From Opitutales bacterium (lineage in GTDB: Bacteria; Verrucomicrobiota; Verrucomicrobiia; Opitutales; T3Sed10-336), in the NCBI GenBank assembly GCA_007132315.1, contig SLOW01000368.1, positions 1-18,368 of the forward strand: a DNA stretch of 18,368 nt. Direction: 5' to 3'. Under the pieces are notes generated by a model, which worked only from the letters and a program-made list of their open reading frames with translations, did not search any database and had not been told where the DNA came from. The translations under genes and the position numbers were made by a program. This document shows positions 1 to 6,571 of this stretch, piece by piece (positions within the stretch are counted from its first letter, which is position 1; the number at the start of each line of letters is the position of its first letter).

Positions 1-173
1 CAGCGCAGTTCCGTGAGCCCGAAGAGGCGGACGGGCGCTGGCTGAAGCGGCGCGCTACGATGGGAGCACCTTTTGAAATATTTTGCGCGTTTCGCGCAAG
101 ATTTCAGAAATAAGGGACTAATGTGCGGGTTTTTAGCGATCACCCGACTTAGTATCATCAAACCATATCGACC
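1..173. other. Left-edge sequence, no supported gene
   Basis: No recognisable protein is seen here. A short frame is open from the window edge to a TAA at 111-113, but its residues look like no family I know and the last third is AT-rich intergenic-type sequence. An inverted repeat lies at 83-99 (TTGCGCG, loop TTT, CGCGCAA); allowing a G-U pair it extends to about 80-102. No T-run follows it, so it is a hairpin rather than a clear intrinsic terminator. Confidence 0.4.
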
Positions 174-488
174 ATGACCTCAGAAGAAACCAAACAGGCC
201 CGCATCCGAATCGACGCCGGCGCCTCGCGAAACGACCGGGGCACGATTCACATTTCACTGGTCAATATCGATCCGCGCGCGTCGTCCGAGGTCACCATCG
301 ACCTCCAGGGATCCGAGGTGTCGAAGGTTTCCGGGCGGATTCTCACTTCCGAGGGCCTCGCCGACCACAACACCTTCGACCGACCGGACAACATCCTGCC
401 CGCGCCATTCGACGGCGCCGCCTTTAAGGAAGGTCAGCTCCGAGTCACCCTTCCGGCCAAGTCGGTGGTCGTACTGGCGGTTGACTGA
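174..488 (+). pseudogene. C-terminal remnant of a GH51 alpha-L-arabinofuranosidase
   Basis: The 104-residue product matches the end of the C-terminal beta domain of GH51 alpha-L-arabinofuranosidases. Diagnostic stretches are HISLVNIDP (about residues 26-34), VSGRILTS, a DHNTFDRPDNI segment near residue 64 (family: xxNxFENPxxV) and the closing LPAKSVVVLAVD. Full enzymes are about 500 residues, so only roughly the last fifth is present. The catalytic TIM barrel with its two Glu is missing, and no GH51-like sequence lies in any frame in the 173 bases before it; a TAG at 150-152 closes the frame upstream. There is no Shine-Dalgarno sequence before the ATG. I infer a decayed or truncated gene without catalytic function. 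A small stand-alone beta-domain protein is possible but less likely. Homology starts only around residue 13. Confidence 0.7.
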
Positions 489-717
489 TCCGCGCGGAAG
501 ATCGGGCACACGGAGGGTTCAACCGGACCAGCCTCCGTTATCTCCGTGACTCCGCGTGACATCCTTTACCGGTCAGCAATCCCAACATATTGCCGTGGTT
601 TCTCGGTAAACGCGCCAAAGCCGAATGGCTCTCACTTGATTTCATCTCAAATCTCAAATTTTCGATTTCAAATGCCTTTTCATGCTGCCTGCAGCCGTCA
701 AATGAACAGGCCTTGCT
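489..717. other. Intergenic stretch with inverted repeat and low-complexity motifs
   Basis: No gene is supported. A 7-bp inverted repeat (ACGGAGG at 510-516, CCTCCGT at 532-538) sits just after the GH51 remnant. It is followed by a CTCCGTGACTCCGCGTG stretch and then by a TCTCAAATCTCAAATTT-type low-complexity tract near 645-663. The tract is AT-rich compared with its surroundings. It also receives the 3' end of the respiratory operon (stop at 718), for which no convincing U-tract terminator is visible; only a short GCTGC/GCAGC hairpin lies near 683-694. Confidence 0.4.
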
Positions 718-2928
718 TCAATGGAGGGTGAATCCCGAATCGCCTTGAAACAGGAGAACGCGGCGGTCACGTGAATCGATCGTGAGCGTTTCCCGCCACT
801 CGTGGGTCCACACGCCCTCCTCGGGCGAATCATTGAGCCGGGCGTGAATGATACGCTCTCCCGGATTCAGGGTCAGGCGCTCTAGAGCCGTACTCGGGCC
901 GTCATGACGCAAGCCTCTCGGCTCGAACTCCCGGTCCAACAAGACTTCCCCGTCCACCGTCAGGCGCAGCCGGACCGGCGCGCGCGGTCCGGCCACCTCC
1001 GGACCGGCCCGCATATGGACCGCGCGGCCCGACTGTTGTTCTTCGGCGACCGCCCGGTCGGCCGGCAGGCGTTCTCCGCCGTGGTGAAACGAAACCAGCA
1101 GTTCCGGCTTTCCCGCGGGCACGGCGTAGGGCGCCTCGCTTCCAAACCAGGTGACCGCTCCGAGAACCGTCGCCAGGAACACACCGCAGGCCACCGCTTT
1201 GATCCGGCCGCTCCGGCCGCGACTCCCCGCCGGCCATCCGTTGCGAAACCGGAGGGCTTCCGCGGCCAGGGCCTTGTTGTCCCCGGCGTGCCATTGCAGA
1301 TACCGAACTTTTTCCCGGGCGCCCGGGCGGCGCAGGCGAGGTTTGCGGACGGCGTCCAGACGGTCACGGAGCCAGTCGCCCCCCTCTCTGTAGTGCTTCT
1401 CTCCGGAGCCGCATCCGACGATCAGCACGCCGCCCGCCCCCTGTTCGAGCGCCTCTTCGATCAACGGCGCCCCGACCCAGCCGGCACAAGGCACGGACCG
1501 CACGCGATATCCCGCCAGCGCACGCTCGGCGTCGGCGCCGCCCGCCTGACCGCAGACGTAGGCCAGGAAAGCCTTCTCACCGGTTTCCTGCCGTTCCCGT
1601 ATCCATTCCCGTAGCGCCTTTTTCTCCTCGACCGCAGAGAAACCGGGTACCGCGATCGCATCGGAATCGCAGGCGCCCGTACAGATACCACAGCTCACAC
1701 AACGGTCGGGGTCCACCACGGCCATCAGCCTGGGCCCCTGTCCGCTTTCCCCCCGGCCCACCATGCTGATGGCGTCGAAGGGACAATCCTTCGAGCACAA
1801 CGTACACCCCTGACAGGCCTCCTCGTCCACCCGTGCCGCCGGCCGTCGCACGGGTTTCTTCGCCAGCCACCACGGAACGCCACACAGGGCGACAACACCG
1901 GTAAAAAACAACGCCCAAAGCATGCCGCCGCCCAGCCGGTCGGTCAGGACCAACGGCCACAGGTACCACCAGTCCATCTCGAACCCCTCGGGACGCGTCG
2001 CCAGATCGGCCCGTCCGGCGCTTTCGGCCGGTATCAGCAGAGACATGACAGACAGCGTGGCCAGAATCCAAAAGGTCAGGACCCGTCCGGTAAGGAGTTT
2101 GGGCCGGGTGACCCGCGACAAGTGAAGCCACAACAGAAAGGCAACCGCCAGGGGCAGCAGCATGTGGGTGAAAAACACCAGGAAAAACAACAGCGACGGC
2201 ACCGTCTCATTCGTCAGAAAAGAACGCGCCAACGGATCGCCTAGAAACGGAAGCAGACTGAAGAATCGAACCGTTCCCAATGCGACCTGCTGCGCCCTCT
2301 CGTCCCAGACGAGCCAATAACCGGTCCATCCGATCAACCAGATCACCCCCAGAAGGACGAACCCGCTGACCCACGCCAACGACCGGGCTCCGGTGAATTT
2401 CATCGCCACAAACACGCGCACGACGTGGAGCAGAATGAAAAGCATGCAAGCGTCGGAACTGTACCGGTGCAGCGAGCGCACGAACTGCCCCAGCGGCGAT
2501 CCTTCGCGCATGGCTTCGAGCGAATCATACGCGCCCCGAACGCTGGGAGAATACCAGAACAGCAACAGGATGCCACTGATCACGGCCACCAGCAAACAGG
2601 TGTTCGCTATGGCGCCGGTGCGCGCCAGGGGATTCAACGATTCCGGAAGCCACCGGTCCACCAGCCCGTCGATCCGGGCGAAGGCGCGGTCCGCCCGGGC
2701 GAGCCAACCGCCACCCCGGATTCGATCGGCCGGGGCGTCCGTGACCATGGGTTTCGCCGCGCCGACATCCGCCGGCATCGGCTGCCCGCCGGACGCCGTG
2801 CCCGGCCCGGACGAAGATCGCACGGAAGAAGAACGCTGTGTTGCCTGTTTCATATGGCCGACGGCGGGAAGAGACGGCCGCGTGGAAACGCCACCGTCCG
2901 GATTCGCCCGTTGGGGCTCAATCGCCAT
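718..2928 (-). CDS. Cytochrome b / diferredoxin / MvhD-like fusion protein
   Basis: A 736-residue membrane redox fusion. A Ser/Pro/Gly-rich N-terminus (1-75) precedes a cytochrome b N-terminal domain. Heme ligand pairs H154/H168 and H255/H269 both have the H-x13-H spacing of bc1/b6 proteins. Residues 319-322 (DWWY) sit where the Qo PEWY motif is expected. After about six membrane spans comes a 2x[4Fe-4S] ferredoxin (C372, C375, C378, C382 and C410, C413, C416, C420). Next is an MvhD/hydrogenase delta-subunit-like domain (about 452-525) that keeps C459, C481 and C506 but has K511 where CHY is usual. A seventh span (577-596) and a beta-rich tail with no CxxCH follow. Topology suggests that the Fe-S domains are cytoplasmic and the tail periplasmic. 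The ATG at 2928 overlaps the SCO stop by 11 bases, implying translational coupling; a TTG at 2931 is an alternative start. The role is inferred as electron transfer between the quinone pool and an unknown partner of the heme-copper enzyme. Confidence 0.85.
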   Translation of the reverse strand: MAIEPQRANPDGGVSTRPSLPAVGHMKQATQRSSSVRSSSGPGTASGGQPMPADVGAAKPMVTDAPADRIRGGGWLARADRAFARIDGLVDRWLPESLNPLARTGAIANTCLLVAVISGILLLFWYSPSVRGAYDSLEAMREGSPLGQFVRSLHRYSSDACMLFILLHVVRVFVAMKFTGARSLAWVSGFVLLGVIWLIGWTGYWLVWDERAQQVALGTVRFFSLLPFLGDPLARSFLTNETVPSLLFFLVFFTHMLLPLAVAFLLWLHLSRVTRPKLLTGRVLTFWILATLSVMSLLIPAESAGRADLATRPEGFEMDWWYLWPLVLTDRLGGGMLWALFFTGVVALCGVPWWLAKKPVRRPAARVDEEACQGCTLCSKDCPFDAISMVGRGESGQGPRLMAVVDPDRCVSCGICTGACDSDAIAVPGFSAVEEKKALREWIRERQETGEKAFLAYVCGQAGGADAERALAGYRVRSVPCAGWVGAPLIEEALEQGAGGVLIVGCGSGEKHYREGGDWLRDRLDAVRKPRLRRPGAREKVRYLQWHAGDNKALAAEALRFRNGWPAGSRGRSGRIKAVACGVFLATVLGAVTWFGSEAPYAVPAGKPELLVSFHHGGERLPADRAVAEEQQSGRAVHMRAGPEVAGPRAPVRLRLTVDGEVLLDREFEPRGLRHDGPSTALERLTLNPGERIIHARLNDSPEEGVWTHEWRETLTIDSRDRRVLLFQGDSGFTLH

Positions 2929-3925
2929 CAATCAGTCCGGCCACGGCTTCCCGCGACAGCGACTCCTCCGCAAGCAGGCGCAATCCCTCTTCGAGCCATG
3001 CCTCGTGCCGATCGCTGAGATTCAACCGGTAGGCGATGGTGCCGTCGGCATCGATCAGGAAGTACAAATTGGCGTGATCGATTTCACCGGTTCGCTGATT
3101 GGGAAAACGCGTTACCTGGAGGCGGTCGAGCACGGCATTCACTTCGTCGGGATCACCATTCAGAAAATGAAACGCGGGCGCCGGCAGGCCGTAGGCTTCC
3201 GCCGCCGCAAGCCGGTTCTCCCGGGTGTCCCCTTCCGGATCGAGTGAAATCGCCATCAGCGTGACGCGGTTGCGAAGATGTTCCGGAAGCGCCTCCATAC
3301 TGCGCTTCGCCTGGACGGCCAGCATCGGACAAGCGGTCCCGCAGGTTGAATAGATGGCGGTGACCAGCACCACCTCGCCGCGGAAATCATCCAGACGGAC
3401 GGTGTCGCCCTCCTGGTTGGTGAGGGAAAAGTCCGGCGCCGGAAGAGCGGTGCGGATACGTTCGGCGGGGAACGCCAGGACCTCCTCGTCGCCCTCCCAG
3501 GCGAGAACCAGCAACACTGCGGTCACGGCCGCCGCAAACCCCATCCCCGCCAGCGCCGGCGCCGCCAATGCCCGCTTGGTCGCCGTGCAGGTGTCGACCA
3601 GCGGCCGCCACCAGAAAACCAGAACAATCCCCAGCAGCAGCACCGGCTGGGTGAGCATGATCCAAACCCAACTCCATTGCATCGCTCCGGTGGAGGCGTC
3701 GTAATCGAAACACCATTCCCGAAACTCGCGGACGAAATAACCCCAGCCGCTTTCACCCGACGGCCAGAAAACCGCGGCGAGAAGAAAAGCCAGATAAAAA
3801 ACGGTCCCGGCCACGGCGAACACGGGAAAGCCCGCACCCGCGAAAAACTCCGAGATCCGGCCGATAAGCCGCTCCGCGCTCCCCGGCGATCCGTCGCCTG
3901 TTTCTTTGTTCCGTGCCTTGTTCAT
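2918..3925 (-). CDS. SCO1/SenC-type copper chaperone with three N-terminal membrane spans
   Basis: A 335-residue protein with a C-terminal thioredoxin-fold SCO domain (about 155-325). The copper ligands are visible: C195-x3-C199 in STCGTACP and H284 in DHANLYFLIDADG. SCO proteins deliver copper to the CuA site of oxidase subunit II, and a CuA subunit is encoded two genes upstream. The N-terminus is unusual: instead of one anchor it has three hydrophobic spans (about 33-54, 84-106 and 125-143), with a Trp-rich WCFDYD loop near 71-76 between the first two. The Shine-Dalgarno is good (AAAGGA about 8 bases before the ATG). A 147-base gap separates it from subunit I and it overlaps the next gene, so it belongs to the operon. 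The assignment of the SCO domain is firm; the function of the three-span domain is unknown. Confidence 0.93.
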   Translation of the reverse strand: MNKARNKETGDGSPGSAERLIGRISEFFAGAGFPVFAVAGTVFYLAFLLAAVFWPSGESGWGYFVREFREWCFDYDASTGAMQWSWVWIMLTQPVLLLGIVLVFWWRPLVDTCTATKRALAAPALAGMGFAAAVTAVLLVLAWEGDEEVLAFPAERIRTALPAPDFSLTNQEGDTVRLDDFRGEVVLVTAIYSTCGTACPMLAVQAKRSMEALPEHLRNRVTLMAISLDPEGDTRENRLAAAEAYGLPAPAFHFLNGDPDEVNAVLDRLQVTRFPNQRTGEIDHANLYFLIDADGTIAYRLNLSDRHEAWLEEGLRLLAEESLSREAVAGLIDGD

Positions 3926-3955
3926 GATTCCTGTCCTTTACCCTTCCGGGAGTAT

Positions 3956-3985
3956 TCGCCTCCACCCCTCACCGGGCGGAGGCGA
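3956..3985 (-). other. Intercistronic hairpin between subunit I and SCO genes
   Basis: A perfect 8-bp inverted repeat (TCGCCTCC at 3956-3963, GGAGGCGA at 3978-3985) with a 14-base loop lies in the 147-base gap. No U-run follows on the minus strand, so it is more likely an mRNA stability, processing or attenuation element than a full terminator. It could set a lower level of the downstream SCO and cytochrome b genes relative to the catalytic subunits; this is inference. Confidence 0.45.
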
Positions 3986-4072
3986 CTCTCCGGTGGAGAC
4001 ACGGGCCGGACGAATCGCGAGCGATGTTCGCCGGTTGATCCCGTGTGCTCCTTCATCGTATTACTCTCTCTC

Positions 4073-5860
4073 TCAGCGCACCGGCCAGACATCGGCCAGG
4101 GCGCTCCAATTCGCGAAATAGTACACTACAAACGCCGCCAGGAAGATGCCCACCAGGACGATCGTTCCCGGCGTGTAGTGATCTCCGCTCCTTCCGTGCG
4201 TCGCTTTCGCGTTCGCTCCGAGTTCGGCCGGTTTGCCCCAGCACTTCATCGGACGCCCCGCGTTGGACGGGCCGAAAAGGATGGTCGCGACCACCAGCAC
4301 CACGAAGAGAAGCAGACCGAGCACGGCCAGCACACCGCCGATCCCGAGCATCGCCAGGAAGAAGTGAACCACCGGCCCGTAGGCTTCCTCGGCGGGCGCG
4401 ATGTCCGACGTGCGCCGCGCCACCCCCATCGAACCGGCGAACGACATGCCGAACGACATCAGCGTGATACCGCCGGCGAAGATCCACGGTTGAATCCGCG
4501 CCAGAGGCCGCCAGAGAAAGTCCCGGCGGAAGAAGAGCGGCACCACGTAATAGGCCAGCCCCATGAAGGCTAGAGTCGTCCCGCCCACCACCGTGGCGTG
4601 GAAGTGCCCCGGGATCCGAAGCGTGTTGTGCGCGATGATATTGATCTGCTGGGTGCCCAGCGTCACCCCGGTGATCCCTCCGATGAAACCGAAAATCACC
4701 AGCGAAAGCACCACCGCCGAGAACGCCGGATTCCGCCAGGGCGCCGCCGTCAGCCAGCCGAATATGCCGGCCACGTGCCCCTTGGCACGCATCGACACCT
4801 CGACCGACGCCGGCACCGTGAATCCGTGTACCATGGAAGCCAATACCGCCAGGTACATCACGTAGGACGTGTTCCAGATTTTCCAGGTCGAGCTCATCCC
4901 GGGCTCCACCAGGAGGTGGTGGGCCGACGCCACGTTGATAAACAGGATATACAGAACAAAGGCGCCCCGGCACACGGTCTCGTTCAACGGTTTCGCACCG
5001 GTGGTCAGTGTCGCCACCATGTACCACACAGCCACCATCGCAGCGACGTTCACCTGCTGCGACTGGTGGCCGAGACCCCACCAGACCAACCGGTACCACA
5101 GCGGATCCGGTTCACCAGTCCAACCCATCGAATAGGTGAACGTCGGGATCATGGCGACCGCTCCGTGGAGCAGGGTCACCACGGCGATAATCGCCGCGGC
5201 GATCGCGCCAAACGTCACCAGCGGAACCGATCCTTCGTAAGTCCGATCGCGCCGCGCGACGTACACGGTGGCGAAGAAATTGAACACCGCAACCAGCGTT
5301 CCCACCGCCACCAGAATAATGCCAAGGTAAAACGCCGGATGGGCCAGCAGGGGAAGGTAGGAGGTCTTGAGCACGTCCGCCTCGCCGGCGAAAATGATCC
5401 AGTTCACCATCAACGCACCGACCACCATCAACACAAAGGAAACCCACCCCACCTTTCTGGAAAACAGCTTCGCGTTGAGCAGAGTCGTGGACGCGAAATA
5501 CAGGATCGCCACCTCGAAAAAGAGGATCCAGAAGATCAGCATGTTCAGCCCGTGCAGCGTGAGTACCCGGTAAAACAAATCGGTCCGCAGCAGATTGAAC
5601 GTTTCCCAGCGCGTGAGCGCCAGGAGGATCGCGGCGATGCCTCCTATCAAAAGGAAGATCACGGCGAAGATCGCGTTCCAGCGGATAAAGAACTGGCTGT
5701 CCAGACACACCGGCATACCCGTTGTATCGCAGTTCCGCCAGCCCCCCGTCAGGGAGCGCAAGCCGCGTTTCACCTTCGCCAGTTCACCTTCCGGCGGATT
5801 GTACTCCGTGCCGGATCCCGCGCCGGAGCGTTCCGGATTATTGCCTTCTTGGTCGTTCAT
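4073..5860 (-). CDS. B-family (ba3-like) heme-copper oxidase/reductase subunit I lacking the active-site Tyr
   Basis: A 595-residue polytopic subunit I, about 12-13 spans. It aligns without gaps around the active site with Thermus thermophilus ba3 subunit I as I remember it. Metal ligands: H103 (low-spin heme, TLHG), H265 (CuB, WWGLGH), H314/H315 (CuB), H419 (high-spin heme) and H421 (low-spin heme, HNTLRIPGHFH). The residue four after H265, where ba3 has the cross-linked Tyr237, is Gln269. K-path Tyr244 corresponds to Val276, and Tyr248 is kept as Tyr280. The C-family (cbb3) Tyr position after HHLL is Val. The metal centre is therefore complete while the catalytic Tyr is absent, as in nitric oxide reductases. 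A Shine-Dalgarno-like AGGA precedes the ATG, and the subunit II gene ends 10 bases upstream. Family membership is firm; oxygen versus NO as substrate is open. Confidence 0.93.
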   Translation of the reverse strand: MNDQEGNNPERSGAGSGTEYNPPEGELAKVKRGLRSLTGGWRNCDTTGMPVCLDSQFFIRWNAIFAVIFLLIGGIAAILLALTRWETFNLLRTDLFYRVLTLHGLNMLIFWILFFEVAILYFASTTLLNAKLFSRKVGWVSFVLMVVGALMVNWIIFAGEADVLKTSYLPLLAHPAFYLGIILVAVGTLVAVFNFFATVYVARRDRTYEGSVPLVTFGAIAAAIIAVVTLLHGAVAMIPTFTYSMGWTGEPDPLWYRLVWWGLGHQSQQVNVAAMVAVWYMVATLTTGAKPLNETVCRGAFVLYILFINVASAHHLLVEPGMSSTWKIWNTSYVMYLAVLASMVHGFTVPASVEVSMRAKGHVAGIFGWLTAAPWRNPAFSAVVLSLVIFGFIGGITGVTLGTQQINIIAHNTLRIPGHFHATVVGGTTLAFMGLAYYVVPLFFRRDFLWRPLARIQPWIFAGGITLMSFGMSFAGSMGVARRTSDIAPAEEAYGPVVHFFLAMLGIGGVLAVLGLLLFVVLVVATILFGPSNAGRPMKCWGKPAELGANAKATHGRSGDHYTPGTIVLVGIFLAAFVVYYFANWSALADVWPVR

Positions 5861-5870
5861 GATATGATTC

Positions 5871-6395
5871 CTATTCGACGATCAGTTTGCCCACCATCAT
5901 GTGGTGCCCGACGCCGCAGAACTCGTTACACACGATGGTGTATTCGCCCGGCTCTTTCGGCGTGATGGTAAGGACGTAGTCGTAACCGGGAATGGCCCGG
6001 AAATTCATGTTGAGCGGTTGCAGCGAGAAGCCGTGTTGAATATCGGTCGCGGACAGGTGCAGACGATACGTCTCGCCCGCCCTGAGCTTGAGCACCGGAT
6101 ACCACTGCCACATCCGGCCGAGCAGAAAGGCGTCCCCTCCGGGCGGAGGTTCCACCAACGGCACACCGTTGTGATCGCCCACACGATTCGCCTCGACGAA
6201 CTCGTTCACGCGCGCTTCAAAAGCCTCCGGAGACACTCGGTACGTTTCCCCCGACGTGTTCTGCTGTCCGAACAGATGCCAGTAGGGCATCATCAGGAAA
6301 AGTACCAGACACCACGCCAGCGCGATACCGATCCAGACCTTCTCCGCCCCTTTCGGGGCCTGCAACCAATTTCCTTTGAGTGATTCAAGACTCAT
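5871..6395 (-). CDS. CuA-containing cytochrome c oxidase subunit II
   Basis: A 174-residue subunit II with one N-terminal membrane span (about 19-37) and a periplasmic cupredoxin domain. The binuclear CuA site is intact near the C-terminus: C156, C160, H164 and M167 in CNEFCGVGHHMM, with E158 between the cysteines and the upstream His in TDIQHGF. CuA accepts electrons from a periplasmic donor such as cytochrome c or a cupredoxin and passes them to the low-spin heme of subunit I. The short length and single span are typical of ba3-type (B-family) enzymes rather than the two-span A-family subunit II. A strong AAGGAG lies six bases before the ATG. It is preceded by the small-subunit gene with a 13-base gap and followed after 10 bases by subunit I. 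Confidence 0.95.
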   Translation of the reverse strand: MSLESLKGNWLQAPKGAEKVWIGIALAWCLVLFLMMPYWHLFGQQNTSGETYRVSPEAFEARVNEFVEANRVGDHNGVPLVEPPPGGDAFLLGRMWQWYPVLKLRAGETYRLHLSATDIQHGFSLQPLNMNFRAIPGYDYVLTITPKEPGEYTIVCNEFCGVGHHMMVGKLIVE

Positions 6396-6408
6396 GACGG
6401 ACTCCTTT

Positions 6409-6555
6409 TCAATAGGGTGAAGGCGGGATTCGCGTGATTTCGATCCAGCCCCACATCGTGTACGAGATCACGGGGATGAGCACCCCCAGCACCAGCAGCA
6501 ACCACGGATTGTCCATCAGTCGCTGCAGCGCGGGTTTTTTTGTTTCTTTGTTCAT
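6409..6555 (-). CDS. Single-span small subunit, cytochrome c oxidase subunit 2A-like
   Basis: A 48-residue protein with a charged Lys-rich start and one membrane helix (about 19-38, LLLVLGVLIPVISYTMWGW). Its place directly before the CuA subunit II gene, its size and its single helix fit subunit IIa (2A) of ba3-type oxidases, which supplies the helix that subunit II lacks. The start is fixed by an AAGGAG nine bases before the ATG at 6555; an upstream in-frame extension to 6657 overlaps the preceding gene and is not supported. It lies 16 bases after the subunit I paralog stop. The assignment rests on context and topology more than on sequence identity. Confidence 0.85.
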   Translation of the reverse strand: MNKETKKPALQRLMDNPWLLLVLGVLIPVISYTMWGWIEITRIPPSPY

Positions 6556-6571
6556 ACGGATTGTCTCCTTA

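Noticed and set aside
3..113. Open frame running in from the left edge, possibly the tail of an upstream gene
   Set aside because: Only 36 codons, no recognisable family, and its last part lies in AT-rich hairpin sequence.
546..731. A 61-codon plus-strand frame between the GH51 remnant and the respiratory operon
   Set aside because: No ribosome site, no family resemblance, and it overlaps low-complexity tracts and the end of the cytochrome b fusion gene.
4073..5860. Canonical NorB/qNOR assignment for the 595-residue subunit I
   Set aside because: The sequence around H265 and HHLLVEPG follows Thermus ba3, not NorB, and it is paired with a CuA subunit II; any NO reductase role would be of the B-family-derived type.
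4598..5965. A 455-codon plus-strand open frame opposite subunit I and subunit II
   Set aside because: Arg/His-rich low-complexity product with no family resemblance; the opposite strand encodes conserved oxidase subunits.
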